Part shown: piece by piece, positions 34,707 through 43,306 of the stretch | Numbering within the stretch: the first letter of the stretch is position 1 | Layout: each line of letters begins with the position of its first letter | From: Kordia algicida OT-1 | GTDB lineage: Bacteria; Bacteroidota; Bacteroidia; Flavobacteriales; Flavobacteriaceae | Length of the DNA stretch: 64,000 nucleotides | Direction: 5' to 3' | Assembly: GCF_000154725.1 (NCBI RefSeq) | Contig: NZ_DS544873.1 | Span: 4,685,085-4,749,084, forward strand | Position numbers and translations under genes: made by a program | The notes under the pieces: generated by a model | The model's input: the letters and a program-made list of their open reading frames with translations, nothing else | Told to the model about the DNA's origin: nothing | Databases searched by the model: none

Positions 34707-34852
34707 AACGAGACTGTCTAAAAAAGTGTATTAAAACGTCATTCTGGACTTGATCCAGAATCTCATCATATTGATTTTCAGCTCTTATGAGAAACCGAAT
34801 CAAGTTCGGTTTGACGAAATCTGTACTTTTTTAGACAGTCTCGTTTTTTTTA
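34707..34852. repeat. Dispersed hairpin repeat (copy B) and bidirectional terminator
   Basis: A perfect 21-bp inverted repeat, AACGAGACTGTCTAAAAAAG plus T (34707-34727), pairs with 34825-34845, then a T-run. The interior matches the element at 2075-2212 in the opposite orientation. It sits between the convergent SDR and purE genes. Confidence 0.8.
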
Positions 34853-34872
34853 AATATAAAATTCAACAAGTT

Positions 34873-35358
34873 CTATTCAGACACTTTCTTCGCGCCTTCA
34901 ATCACTTTCTGTTTCAAACCTTCTTTGTACACTAAAATTTTATCCAACACGCATTTATCAGAACTTCCAATAATCTGTGCCGCCAAAATTCCTGCATTCT
35001 TCGCGCCATCAAGGGCAACAGTTGCAACTGGAACGCCACCTGGCATTTGTAAAATAGACAATACAGAATCCCAACCATCAATAGAATTTCTCGATTTCAC
35101 AGGAACTCCAATCACAGGTAATGGAGACAACGAAGCTACCATTCCAGGTAAATGCGCAGCGCCACCAGCACCAGCAATTACGACATTAATTCCGCGTTTG
35201 TGTGCGTTTTTTCCATAATCAAATAACTTCTCTGGAGTTCGGTGTGCAGATACAATATCAACTTCAATTTCAATATCAAAACCTTTCAAAATATCAATTG
35301 CTTCTTGCATCACAGGAAGATCGCTTGTACTTCCCATAATAATTCCAACTTTTGCCAT
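34873..35358 (-). CDS. purE: N5-carboxyaminoimidazole ribonucleotide mutase
   Basis: A 161-residue class I PurE. MGSTSDLPVMQEA, the histidine-containing SAHRTPEKLFDYG and AGAGGAAHLPGMVAS are the substrate-binding loops. It converts N5-CAIR made by PurK into CAIR in purine synthesis. It begins 1 nt after the purK stop, so the two genes form one operon. Confidence 0.97.
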   Translation of the reverse strand: MAKVGIIMGSTSDLPVMQEAIDILKGFDIEIEVDIVSAHRTPEKLFDYGKNAHKRGINVVIAGAGGAAHLPGMVASLSPLPVIGVPVKSRNSIDGWDSVLSILQMPGGVPVATVALDGAKNAGILAAQIIGSSDKCVLDKILVYKEGLKQKVIEGAKKVSE

Positions 35359-35359
35359 A

Positions 35360-36514
35360 TTACTTACTAATTACGTTGATTGTTTGTTTTACAGTTGCCG
35401 CTACTTTTCGTGCTTCGGCTACATCTTCATTTACAATAGTAACATGTCCCATCTTACGAAACGGACGTGTTTGTTTCTTACCGTAAATATGTGGTGTTAC
35501 GCCTTCCAACTGCATAATTTTTTCAATATTCTCATACACAACTTCGCCAGTATGTCCTTCTGCACCTACCAAATTTACCATAATTCCAGCTACTTTACTT
35601 GCGGTATTTCCTAACGGGAGATTCAAAATAGCACGAATATGCTGTTCAAACTGATCGGTATAACTCGCTTCAATACTATAATGTCCGCTATTATGTGGTC
35701 TTGGCGCGACTTCGTTTACTAAAATCTCGTCGTTTTGTGTTTGAAACAACTCTACTGCTAAAATTCCTGTATGCTGTAAAGCTTCTGAAACTTGCAAAGC
35801 TACTTTTTTCGCTTTCGCTTGAATGTTCTCAGGAATTCTCGCCGGACAAATCACATATTCCACCTGATTTGCTTCTGGATGAAACTCCATTTCTACCACA
35901 GGATATGTTTTTACTTCGCCTGAAACATTACGTGACACAATTACCGCGAGTTCATTTTTAAACTCAACTAATTCTTCGCACATACATTCTACATTTGGCA
36001 AACGTTCCAAATCTGCTAACGAACGAACAATCTTTACGCCTGTACCATCATAACCAAACTGCGTACTTTTCCACACAAACGGAATAGAAATCACGTCATT
36101 TTCTACGCTATGTAACAATTCTTCCAACGACATATAAATAGAAAATGGTGCTGTTGGAATATGATGTTTCTGGTAAAAAAGCTTCTGAATTCCTTTATTT
36201 TGAATTGTTTGCAATGTTTTTGCAGATGGATATACGTGTACGCCTTCATCTTCAAGCTTTTGCAAAGCATCTACATTTACGTGTTCAATCTCAAACGTAA
36301 GTACATCAACATTCTTTCCAAAATTATACACCGTTTCAAAATCCATCAAATCACCTTGATGAAACTCATTACAAGCTATTTTGCAAGGCGCTTCGGCACT
36401 TGGATCTAAAACGGAAGTGTACACATCAAACTTACGTGTGGTGTAAAGTAGCATTTTACCTAACTGGCCGCCACCTAGAATTCCTAATTTAAAATTAGAG
36501 GAGAAATAATTCAT
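35360..36514 (-). CDS. purK: N5-carboxyaminoimidazole ribonucleotide synthase
   Basis: A 384-residue ATP-grasp enzyme. The N-terminal LGILGGGQLGKMLL, central FVWKSTQFGYDGTGVKIV (ATP lid) and VEYVICPARIP, and NEVAPRPHNSGHYSIEA (metal and substrate site) are PurK hallmarks. It carboxylates AIR using ATP and bicarbonate. It is the first gene of the purKE operon and divergent from the hpt-adk fusion. Confidence 0.97.
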   Translation of the reverse strand: MNYFSSNFKLGILGGGQLGKMLLYTTRKFDVYTSVLDPSAEAPCKIACNEFHQGDLMDFETVYNFGKNVDVLTFEIEHVNVDALQKLEDEGVHVYPSAKTLQTIQNKGIQKLFYQKHHIPTAPFSIYMSLEELLHSVENDVISIPFVWKSTQFGYDGTGVKIVRSLADLERLPNVECMCEELVEFKNELAVIVSRNVSGEVKTYPVVEMEFHPEANQVEYVICPARIPENIQAKAKKVALQVSEALQHTGILAVELFQTQNDEILVNEVAPRPHNSGHYSIEASYTDQFEQHIRAILNLPLGNTASKVAGIMVNLVGAEGHTGEVVYENIEKIMQLEGVTPHIYGKKQTRPFRKMGHVTIVNEDVAEARKVAATVKQTINVISK

Positions 36515-36721
36515 GGGTTTTCACATTTTTCACAAAAGTACAAATCTAAGTTTACAGTCAGAAGAAAAGTTTGTGTTACTTCTTAGGCAACTACTTTGAG
36601 AAAAGTCCGTGAAGCATTCAGTAAAAACTATAAAAGCATTTTAAAACGAGCATCGGAGCAATATAAATCTCGATTATTTAGTAAAAGTAAACTCGTTAAA
36701 TGGTATTCATAAATCAATTCG

Positions 36722-36729
36722 TATCTTTG
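36722..36729 (+). promoter_or_regulatory. Candidate promoter -7 box of the hpt-adk operon
   Basis: TATCTTTG followed by CACC is the typical flavobacterial -7 box and start region. It would place the transcript start near 36734, about 60 nt before the GTG start. The -33 TTG is not clear. Confidence 0.5.
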
Positions 36730-36793
36730 CACCTTTAAAATGATAAAGTATCGCTATTTAAGAGGTATAAATCATTAAATTTTTACAGGAAAC

Positions 36794-37900
36794 GTGATTA
36801 AATTACACGACAAATATTTTAAAAAATTTATATCTGAAACGCAAATTCAGGAAGCTGTCGCAAACATGGCTGCTGAAATGGCAGAAGATTTAAAAGAAGA
36901 CCGCCCAATTTTCATTGGAATATTAAATGGTGTCTTCATGTTTTTTTCTGATTTTATGAAAGCCTATCCGTATACCTGTGAAATGAGCTTTATAAAATTG
37001 GCTTCCTATCACGGAACGACTTCTTCTGGTGATATCAAAGAACTAATCGGACTTTCGCAAGATATTGAAGGAAGAACGGTTGTGGTCTTAGAAGATATCA
37101 TTGACACAGGAAATACCTTAGACGAATTACACAAAATATTCAAGGCAAAAAAAGTAAAACAATTTAAAATTGGAACCTTATTTTTCAAGCCAGAAGCATA
37201 TACAAAACAACACAAAATAGATTATATCGGAATGGAAATTCCTAACGAATTCATTGTCGGTTACGGACTTGACTATGATGAATTGGGAAGAAACTTACCC
37301 GAAGTTTACCAATTACATACACACAACATGATTAATTTAATTTTATTCGGAAAGCCAGGTGCTGGAAAAGGAACACAAGCAAACTTCTTAAAAGAAAAAT
37401 ACGATTTGGTACATATTTCTACGGGAGACGTATTTAGATACAACATGAAAAATGATACTGAACTAGGAAAACTAGCCAAGTCATACATTGACAAAGGTGA
37501 CTTAGTTCCTGATGAAGTAACAATTAACATGTTGCAAGCAGAAGTAGAAAAAAAACCTGAAGCAAAAGGTTTCATCTTTGATGGTTTCCCAAGAACCACC
37601 GCACAAGCAGAAGCACTAGATAATTTCCTAGCATCAAAAGACATGGGAATTTCAGCAACAATTGCTTTAGAAGCTGATGATGAAATTTTAATTCAACGTT
37701 TACTAGAACGTGGAAAAGTTAGTGGACGCGCTGACGATCAAGATGAAGATAAAATTAGAAATCGTTTTGATGAATACAATCAAAAAACAGCTCCATTAAT
37801 TGATTTTTACAAAAAACAAAACAAGTTTCACAGTGTAAATGGTATTGGAACTATTGACGAAATTACAGTACGTTTAAGCAACGTTATTGATGAATTATAA
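36794..37900 (+). CDS. Fused hypoxanthine phosphoribosyltransferase - adenylate kinase
   Basis: A 368-residue fusion starting with GTG. Residues 1-175 are an HPRT-type phosphoribosyltransferase with the PRPP loop VVVLEDIIDTGNTLDEL (97-113). Residues 179-368 are a short-lid adenylate kinase beginning MINLILFGKPGAGKGTQ, with FDGFPRTTAQAEAL and RGKVSGRADDQDEDKIRNR. It couples purine salvage (hypoxanthine to IMP) and AMP/ATP balancing in one polypeptide. Met179 (37328) is a natural adk start, so a separate kinase could also be made by internal initiation. Such fusions are known in Flavobacteriaceae. The DUF3050 gene overlaps its end by 11 nt. Confidence 0.93.
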   Translation: MIKLHDKYFKKFISETQIQEAVANMAAEMAEDLKEDRPIFIGILNGVFMFFSDFMKAYPYTCEMSFIKLASYHGTTSSGDIKELIGLSQDIEGRTVVVLEDIIDTGNTLDELHKIFKAKKVKQFKIGTLFFKPEAYTKQHKIDYIGMEIPNEFIVGYGLDYDELGRNLPEVYQLHTHNMINLILFGKPGAGKGTQANFLKEKYDLVHISTGDVFRYNMKNDTELGKLAKSYIDKGDLVPDEVTINMLQAEVEKKPEAKGFIFDGFPRTTAQAEALDNFLASKDMGISATIALEADDEILIQRLLERGKVSGRADDQDEDKIRNRFDEYNQKTAPLIDFYKKQNKFHSVNGIGTIDEITVRLSNVIDEL

Positions 37901-38696
37901 TAAAGAAATATACATACAAAAACTAACACAAGAATTAGCGCCACTACAACAACAAATAGTGGCACATTCTTTATACAATAAAGTGAATTCTGTAGCGGCG
38001 TTAAACGCATTTATGGAATATCACGTATTTGCGGTATTTGATTTTATGTCACTGTTAAAAGCATTGCAAATACATTTAACGCAAACGCAAATACCTTGGA
38101 TTCCGAAAGGAAATCCTGTGACAAGACGTTTTATCAACGAAATCGTCTTTGGAGAAGAAAGTGATATTGACAAAGACGGAAAACCGCTGAGTCATTACGA
38201 AATGTACGTGGAAGCCATGAATGCTTCTAATGCAAATACACAACTTATTTCGGAATGTATCACAGAAATTTCAAATGGTAAATCGGTTGCCGAAAGTTTA
38301 ATCGCGGTCAACGCACCAAAAGCCGTACAAGATTTTGTAAACTTCACGTTTTCAATCATTAAAACCAATGAAGTTCATAAAATTGCGGCGGTATTTACCT
38401 TTGGTAGAGAAGATTTAATTCCAAACATGTTTTTGGAAATGGTCAGAGGAATCGATCAAAAAAATATTGATGCCAATTTGGACAAGTTTATCTATTATCT
38501 AGAAAGACATATTGAATTAGATGGTGACGAACACGGACCATTAGCATTACAAATGGTACAAGAACTTTGTGGTGCAGACACTCAAAAATGGGAAGATTGT
38601 ATCCACGTAAGCAAACAAGCTTTACAACACAGAGTTGCACTTTGGACAGCAATTGAACAGCACATAGAAGTACTTTCGGAACGTGAATTTGCGTAA
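37890..38696 (+). CDS. DUF3050 (heme-oxygenase-like fold) protein
   Basis: A 268-residue all-helical protein whose ATG at 37890 lies inside the end of the adenylate kinase frame. FMEYHVFAVFDFMSLLKALQ and, later, FTFGREDLIPNMFLEM and YLERHIELDGDEHGPLALQM give a spaced Glu/His set (EYH, E/H in RHIELDGDEHG) like diiron or heme-oxygenase-like folds. Family function is unknown; an oxidase or heme-binding role is a guess. It is translationally coupled to hpt-adk and followed by obg 20 nt later. Confidence 0.85.
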   Translation: MNYNKEIYIQKLTQELAPLQQQIVAHSLYNKVNSVAALNAFMEYHVFAVFDFMSLLKALQIHLTQTQIPWIPKGNPVTRRFINEIVFGEESDIDKDGKPLSHYEMYVEAMNASNANTQLISECITEISNGKSVAESLIAVNAPKAVQDFVNFTFSIIKTNEVHKIAAVFTFGREDLIPNMFLEMVRGIDQKNIDANLDKFIYYLERHIELDGDEHGPLALQMVQELCGADTQKWEDCIHVSKQALQHRVALWTAIEQHIEVLSEREFA

Positions 38697-38716
38697 CGAA
38701 CTAAAAAAATGATACA

Positions 38717-39715
38717 ATGACAGATGGGAATTTTGTAGACTATGTAAAAATGCACCTAACTTCTGGAAACGGCGGAAAAGGTTCTATGCATTTACTGCGT
38801 GAAAAATATAATGCGAAAGGCGGACCTGATGGAGGAGATGGTGGACGTGGTGGACATATCATTGTCCGTGGAAACCAAAACCTTTGGACACTATTTCATT
38901 TTAAGCTGAAACGACACTACAAAGCAGAACACGGCGGACATGGAAGTAGCAACAGAAGCACAGGAGCCGATGGAGCCGATGTATACTTAGACGTACCATT
39001 AGGAACTGTAGTGCGTGACAAAGAAACCAACAATGTCATTTTTGAAATTACGGAACACGGTGAAGAAAAAATCGTAGCAAAAGGCGGAAAAGGCGGACGT
39101 GGAAACTGGCATTTCAAATCATCTACAAATCAAACGCCACGATACGCACAACCTGGAATTCCTGGAGAAGAAGTTGATGTAATCTTAGAGCTAAAAGTCT
39201 TGGCTGATGTTGGTTTGGTAGGATTTCCAAACGCTGGAAAATCAACTTTACTCTCTGTCATCACTTCGGCAAAACCCAAAATTGGCGATTACGAATTCAC
39301 AACCTTAAAGCCCAACTTAGGAATTGTAGAATATCGTGACTACAAATCGTTTGTCATGGCAGATATCCCTGGAATCATTGAAGGTGCTTCCGAAGGAAAA
39401 GGCTTGGGTCACTACTTTTTGCGTCACATTGAACGAAATTCAACCTTACTATTCTTAATTCCTGCGGATAGTGCAGATATTTCTAAAGAATACGACATTC
39501 TACTCAACGAGTTAAAAAAATACAATCCTGAAATGCTCGATAAAGAACGTTTCATTGCCATTTCGAAATCGGACATGTTAGACGACGAACTCAAAGCAGA
39601 AATGCGCGTAGAGCTCGACAAAGACCTAAACGTTCCATACATGTTTATTTCTTCCGTGGCGCAAGAAGGCATCATGGAATTAAAAGACAAACTCTGGGAA
39701 ATGTTAAACAACTAA
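38717..39715 (+). CDS. obgE: Obg/CgtA-family GTPase
   Basis: A 332-residue protein. The N-terminal glycine-rich Obg domain ([20 protein letters not shown], then [14 protein letters not shown]) is followed by the G domain with P-loop [12 protein letters not shown]3 [17 protein letters not shown], and the G4/G5 region ISKSDMLDD and FISSVAQEG. It helps late assembly of the 50S ribosomal subunit and responds to growth state. It lacks the C-terminal extension of some homologues. A terminator follows 5 nt after the stop. Confidence 0.96.
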   Translation: MTDGNFVDYVKMHLTSGNGGKGSMHLLREKYNAKGGPDGGDGGRGGHIIVRGNQNLWTLFHFKLKRHYKAEHGGHGSSNRSTGADGADVYLDVPLGTVVRDKETNNVIFEITEHGEEKIVAKGGKGGRGNWHFKSSTNQTPRYAQPGIPGEEVDVILELKVLADVGLVGFPNAGKSTLLSVITSAKPKIGDYEFTTLKPNLGIVEYRDYKSFVMADIPGIIEGASEGKGLGHYFLRHIERNSTLLFLIPADSADISKEYDILLNELKKYNPEMLDKERFIAISKSDMLDDELKAEMRVELDKDLNVPYMFISSVAQEGIMELKDKLWEMLNN

Positions 39716-39719
39716 TACG

Positions 39720-39744
39720 AAGCGACTTTACAGTCGCTTTTTTT
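39720..39744 (+). terminator. Rho-independent terminator after obg
   Basis: AAGCGACT, loop TTAC, AGTCGCTT followed by T to 39744. It ends the hpt-adk / DUF3050 / obg transcript. Confidence 0.9.
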
Positions 39745-39841
39745 GTTCCTTTTTTCTGAATTAAATAAGCAATCTGAGGAAATTTATATCAGAAAAAACT
39801 AAAAATACCTATCTTACGTTCTGAAACCGAAAACCAAAATC

Positions 39842-40810
39842 GTGAAAAAACAACTTGCCATACTTTTATGCTTATTTTGTACGTATTTTTCTTTTGGTCA
39901 GGAAATTACTTTTGAAGACGAACTCGCTTATGTTGATGGAAAACCGTATGTGAAAATAGAGAAGAAATCTAAAAGAAAGTATTTTGTTTATGATGTAAAA
40001 ACGAATGAAAAACTTCTGAAGGTCAAGGTTCAATCCAGATACAACAAACGATACAATCGCTATGATTATGATCTATACTTCTACTTTTATCCAATAAAAA
40101 AAGATCTACTTTTTCGTGATGTAGCTGTGGAAGATGAAACAAACTTAGTGCAATTTCTATATGATGAAGGAATGTTTCAATCAAAAAAAGAAATCACAAC
40201 AACCGTATTGTTAGAAGAATTCAAACGGTTAAGTGCGAGAGCGAAGTGTGAAAAAATATTAAAGAATGACTTTTCGCAAATTATAAACGATCATTTTGTG
40301 TCTATCGTACAAAAAGATACAATTGTCATCAATGAAATGAAATACAGGTGTGTTTACACAGCATTTTATACAAAAAAAGCAATGTATGATCGGTTTGGAA
40401 AATGGCATAAAGTCGTCTTTCCGTATGAAGGTTCTCGCCATCCTAATTTAATTTGGAAAAACGTGAAATTACTAGAAGAATTAGACAAAAAATTTACGGT
40501 AATTGCTAGAGGTTATGAAGGTCGAGGAACAATATATGCCTCCATGATGATTTTAGACGAAAAAGGAAAAGACATGTTGGCAAAAAATGCACCACACCGT
40601 TTTCAGTTAGTCGAGCTTTTTGGAAATTTCATCAAAAAAAGCAACAAGGAAGGAGATTTTTATGAAACCTATTGGACAACTTTTGATCCAGAACGTTGGA
40701 AGCAAATTCAAGAATACAAAAGAAGAAAAAATACCACACGTGCACGATCTCCATTTTTTCAAAAACCAAGTCAATCAAGAACAGTCATTCGCAATGAACC
40801 AAAACAATAA
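39842..40810 (+). CDS. Exported hypothetical protein
   Basis: A 322-residue protein with a GTG start and signal peptide KKQLAILLCLFCTYFSFGQ. The mature part is rich in Lys, Arg and Tyr (NKRYNRYDYDLYFYFYPIKK) and ends in a basic Arg/Gln-rich tail (RRKNTTRARSPFFQKPSQSR). I do not recognise a family and see no catalytic motif. It stands alone between obg and the peptidase E gene. Confidence 0.7.
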   Translation: MKKQLAILLCLFCTYFSFGQEITFEDELAYVDGKPYVKIEKKSKRKYFVYDVKTNEKLLKVKVQSRYNKRYNRYDYDLYFYFYPIKKDLLFRDVAVEDETNLVQFLYDEGMFQSKKEITTTVLLEEFKRLSARAKCEKILKNDFSQIINDHFVSIVQKDTIVINEMKYRCVYTAFYTKKAMYDRFGKWHKVVFPYEGSRHPNLIWKNVKLLEELDKKFTVIARGYEGRGTIYASMMILDEKGKDMLAKNAPHRFQLVELFGNFIKKSNKEGDFYETYWTTFDPERWKQIQEYKRRKNTTRARSPFFQKPSQSRTVIRNEPKQ

Positions 40811-40890
40811 GTGAAATAAAAAAAATTAACTTAGAAAATATCTCACACAACCCACAACAGGAGCAAAGCGACCAAAACCCAAAACCCAAA

Positions 40891-41577
40891 ATGAAAACAC
40901 TATTCACCTACGGCGGACAAGTCAATAAAGGATTTGTAAAATATACCGCAAAACTCACTGGAAAAAAGAAACCACGCATTTGCTTTTTACCAACTGCTAC
41001 AGGCGATGCACTTTGGTATATTGAATATTGGTACCAATTGTGTCACGATTTGGAAATAGAACCACATGTATTAAAAGTCTGGATCAATTCGAGTACGCAA
41101 GATTGGGAATTTGAAGATTACTTACTCGAAATGGACGCCATAATTGTTGGTGGCGGAAATACCTTAAACATGATGACGTTGCTTAAAGCACACGAAATCG
41201 ACAAAGCATTATACAAAGCTTACGAAAACGGGATTGTCTTAGCAGGAGGAAGTGCAGGTTCGTTGTGTTGGTTCAATGGAGGATTTACAGATTCACGTCC
41301 CAAAAAACTCACCTTTGTGGAAGGTTTCAATTTCTTACCGTTCAGTCATTGTCCGCATTATCATTCGGAAGCGTCGCGTCGTCCGTTATTTCACAGCAAC
41401 ATTGCCAATGGAATTTTGACCGATGGTTATGCGTGTGATGATTTATCAGGAATTGTATTTGAAAACGGAAAACCCATCAAAGCAATGTCACTCGACGAAG
41501 ACAATCATTCGTATTATGTCTACAAAAAAGATGACGAACTCATTGAAGAACGTTTGGAATCTGAATTGTTCTCATAA
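40891..41577 (+). CDS. Peptidase E (family S51)-like protein
   Basis: A 228-residue cytoplasmic protein with a class I glutamine-amidotransferase-like fold. AIIVGGGNTLNMMTLLKAHE and the nucleophile elbow VLAGGSAGSLCWFNGG, with Ser in GGSAGS, match family S51, whose known member cleaves Asp-X dipeptides. PFSHCPHYHSEASRRP probably supplies the histidine. The exact substrate is uncertain because S51 also contains cyanophycinases; its size fits PepE. Confidence 0.85.
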   Translation: MKTLFTYGGQVNKGFVKYTAKLTGKKKPRICFLPTATGDALWYIEYWYQLCHDLEIEPHVLKVWINSSTQDWEFEDYLLEMDAIIVGGGNTLNMMTLLKAHEIDKALYKAYENGIVLAGGSAGSLCWFNGGFTDSRPKKLTFVEGFNFLPFSHCPHYHSEASRRPLFHSNIANGILTDGYACDDLSGIVFENGKPIKAMSLDEDNHSYYVYKKDDELIEERLESELFS

Positions 41578-41586
41578 ATCCAATAA

Positions 41587-41618
41587 AAGTATGCTGAGCG
41601 GAGTTGAAGCGTACACTT
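41587..41618. repeat. REP-like short palindrome between convergent genes
   Basis: AAGTATGCTGAGCGGAGTTG followed by AAGCGTACACTT is an imperfect palindrome. Its core GAGCGGAGTTGAAGC resembles the GAGCGnAGTCGAAG-type elements found between genes in flavobacteria (family knowledge). It fills the gap between the peptidase E stop and the convergent T9SS gene. Confidence 0.5.
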
Positions 41619-42252
41619 ACAATCGAATAGCTTTCTTAGTCTCCAACGGAAGTCCATCAGCGACAATTCGTATCAAATACATGCCTTTTGGTTGTTTTGA
41701 AAGATCAATCTGCGGAATTTTTGAAAGCTTTGAATATGTTTTTGATTGTACCAATTGACCGTTCATGTTATACACATCTAAAGCAAGGTTTGTAAAATCG
41801 CTCTCTAGTTGTAGCTGAAATATTCCGCTAGCAGAAGGATTTGGAAAAAGTGTAGTCTGAGCAGGAACATACTTTTCTGTAGTATAAATAACTTTACAGC
41901 TAAAACCACAACTTATTTTCCGATTATTGCCATATGCAATAACAACCGTAGTGTCTAATGCTTCAAAATTGTTTTCCAATATTATTGAAACTTCTTTTTC
42001 CTTTGAAATAATAACTTCTTTCGTTTCAAAACCCAAGTAAGAAATCTCTAAAACGGTCATTCCATCAATGTCAATTGTAAACTGTCCGTTTTCGTTTGTA
42101 ATCGTTCCCTTTTTTGAATTTTTCACAAGTACATTCGCATTTGCCAATACGTTTTTTTCTTCATCGTATACAGTTCCTGTGAGGGTTCGTTTCTGTGCAA
42201 AGCAGCAAATAGAAATAGAAAATAATAGTGTAAAAAGTAGTTTTGTTCTCAT
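41617..42252 (-). CDS. Small secreted protein with carboxypeptidase-regulatory-like and T9SS sorting domains
   Basis: A 211-residue protein. Signal peptide RTKLLFTLLFSISICCFAQ is followed by a CarboxypepD_reg-like beta-sandwich (RTLTGTVYDEEKNVLANANV, GTITNENGQFTIDI, LEISYLGFETKEV) at residues ~22-100. A spacer with two Cys comes next, then a T9SS type A sorting domain (LFPNPSASGIFQLQLES, DLSKQPKGMYLIRI). It is probably exported to the surface; no enzymatic domain is present. It is divergent from the cyclophilin-like gene. Confidence 0.82.
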   Translation of the reverse strand: MRTKLLFTLLFSISICCFAQKRTLTGTVYDEEKNVLANANVLVKNSKKGTITNENGQFTIDIDGMTVLEISYLGFETKEVIISKEKEVSIILENNFEALDTTVVIAYGNNRKISCGFSCKVIYTTEKYVPAQTTLFPNPSASGIFQLQLESDFTNLALDVYNMNGQLVQSKTYSKLSKIPQIDLSKQPKGMYLIRIVADGLPLETKKAIRL

Positions 42253-42262
42253 AAATTATGTG

Positions 42263-42279
42263 TTTGATTCTGAATCAAA
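42263..42279. promoter_or_regulatory. Perfect palindrome in a divergent promoter region
   Basis: TTTGATTC-T-GAATCAAA is a perfect 17-nt dyad 11 nt upstream of the T9SS gene start at 42252 and 92 nt before the ATG at 42371. A near-consensus TATCTTTC box follows at 42287-42294. It is a candidate operator for one or both genes. Confidence 0.4.
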
Positions 42280-42370
42280 ACTATTGTATCTTTCTTCAAT
42301 AGAAAATGACGAATGCGTAAACGTTCCTTTTCAATGAGTGAAGTTTCAATTTGACCAAACAATTATTTGT

Positions 42371-42751
42371 ATGCAACCTATTTTATCTTCAGAAACAACA
42401 AAACTTATCATTATTTGGGATGAATCTTGCGGAATTATCAATCAGATAAAAAACACCAAATCGTTAGAAGGAATTGCAACACACATTCAGGGAGAAGTAT
42501 TTTTTTATCAATACGAATTAGACATTCCGTTTAACGGAGAACAGCGAGAAGTTTTTGACGTTGGCGATATCGTTTATTGGCGATCGGAAACGGATAAAAC
42601 CAAATTCGGCATTTTATTCATGTACGGAAACACAACCTATGGCGATGGCACAAAACCACGAACCTCAAGTCCGGGAATTAAAATTGGAACGGTTGTGAAT
42701 TACAAAGATATTTCGCAAATTCAATCGGGCGAAAACGTAAAATTAGGATAA
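42371..42751 (+). CDS. Cyclophilin-like fold protein
   Basis: A 126-residue protein; the ATG at 42371 is preferred over an upstream GTG at 42338. VFDVGDIVYWRSETDKTKFG followed by ILFMYGNTTYGDG resembles the GDIxYWxPG...IFFG core of the cyclophilin-like/DUF3830-type family. It has no signal peptide. The biochemical role is unknown. It lies 3 nt before a VOC protein gene, so the two are co-transcribed. Confidence 0.6.
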   Translation: MQPILSSETTKLIIIWDESCGIINQIKNTKSLEGIATHIQGEVFFYQYELDIPFNGEQREVFDVGDIVYWRSETDKTKFGILFMYGNTTYGDGTKPRTSSPGIKIGTVVNYKDISQIQSGENVKLG

Positions 42752-42754
42752 CTT

Positions 42755-43123
42755 ATGAAAAACTTTAACATACAATCTATCAGCACATTTATTGGCGCAA
42801 AAGATTATGAACTTTCTAGAAGCTTCTATCGTGATTTAGGTTTTGAGGAACTTGTCACGTCACCAAAAATGTCATATTTCCGAATGGGAAATTTTGGCTT
42901 CTATCTCCAAGATATGTATGTAAAAGATTGGATAGACAATTCGATGGTTTTCCTAGAAGTTACAGATTTACAAAAACACTTTGAACATATAAAATCATTA
43001 GAATTACACACAAAATACAAAAATGTACGACTCAAAGAAATTGTGTATTGCGATTGGGGAAATGAATTCTTTATCTACGATCCATCAGGAATATTGTGGC
43101 ATATTGGGGAATTTATAAATTGA
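42755..43123 (+). CDS. VOC-superfamily (glyoxalase/bleomycin-resistance-like) protein
   Basis: A 122-residue protein with two beta-alpha-beta-beta-beta units: SISTFIGAKDYELSRSFYRD (first unit) and SMVFLEVTDLQKHFEHIKSL to FFIYDPSGILWHIGEF (second). The last segment carries the usual metal-ligand glutamate position of VOC proteins. It could be a lyase, a dioxygenase or a ligand-binding protein; nothing in the sequence decides. It is paired with the cyclophilin-like gene. Confidence 0.87.
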   Translation: MKNFNIQSISTFIGAKDYELSRSFYRDLGFEELVTSPKMSYFRMGNFGFYLQDMYVKDWIDNSMVFLEVTDLQKHFEHIKSLELHTKYKNVRLKEIVYCDWGNEFFIYDPSGILWHIGEFIN

Positions 43124-43306
43124 TTGAAAGTTCGTTCTGGTAGTGACGTGTCATAGCTTTCATCCACAAAATAAAATAATGTAAGGGACTACGTTTTTCT
43201 ACTTGAATTTTACGATAAAGCTCCTTTTTATCACATACAATTCGAGAATTTGTAATCTTTATCCTAACTTTATAAGAATACTATAATGTTAATGTAGCGT
43301 TTAATT

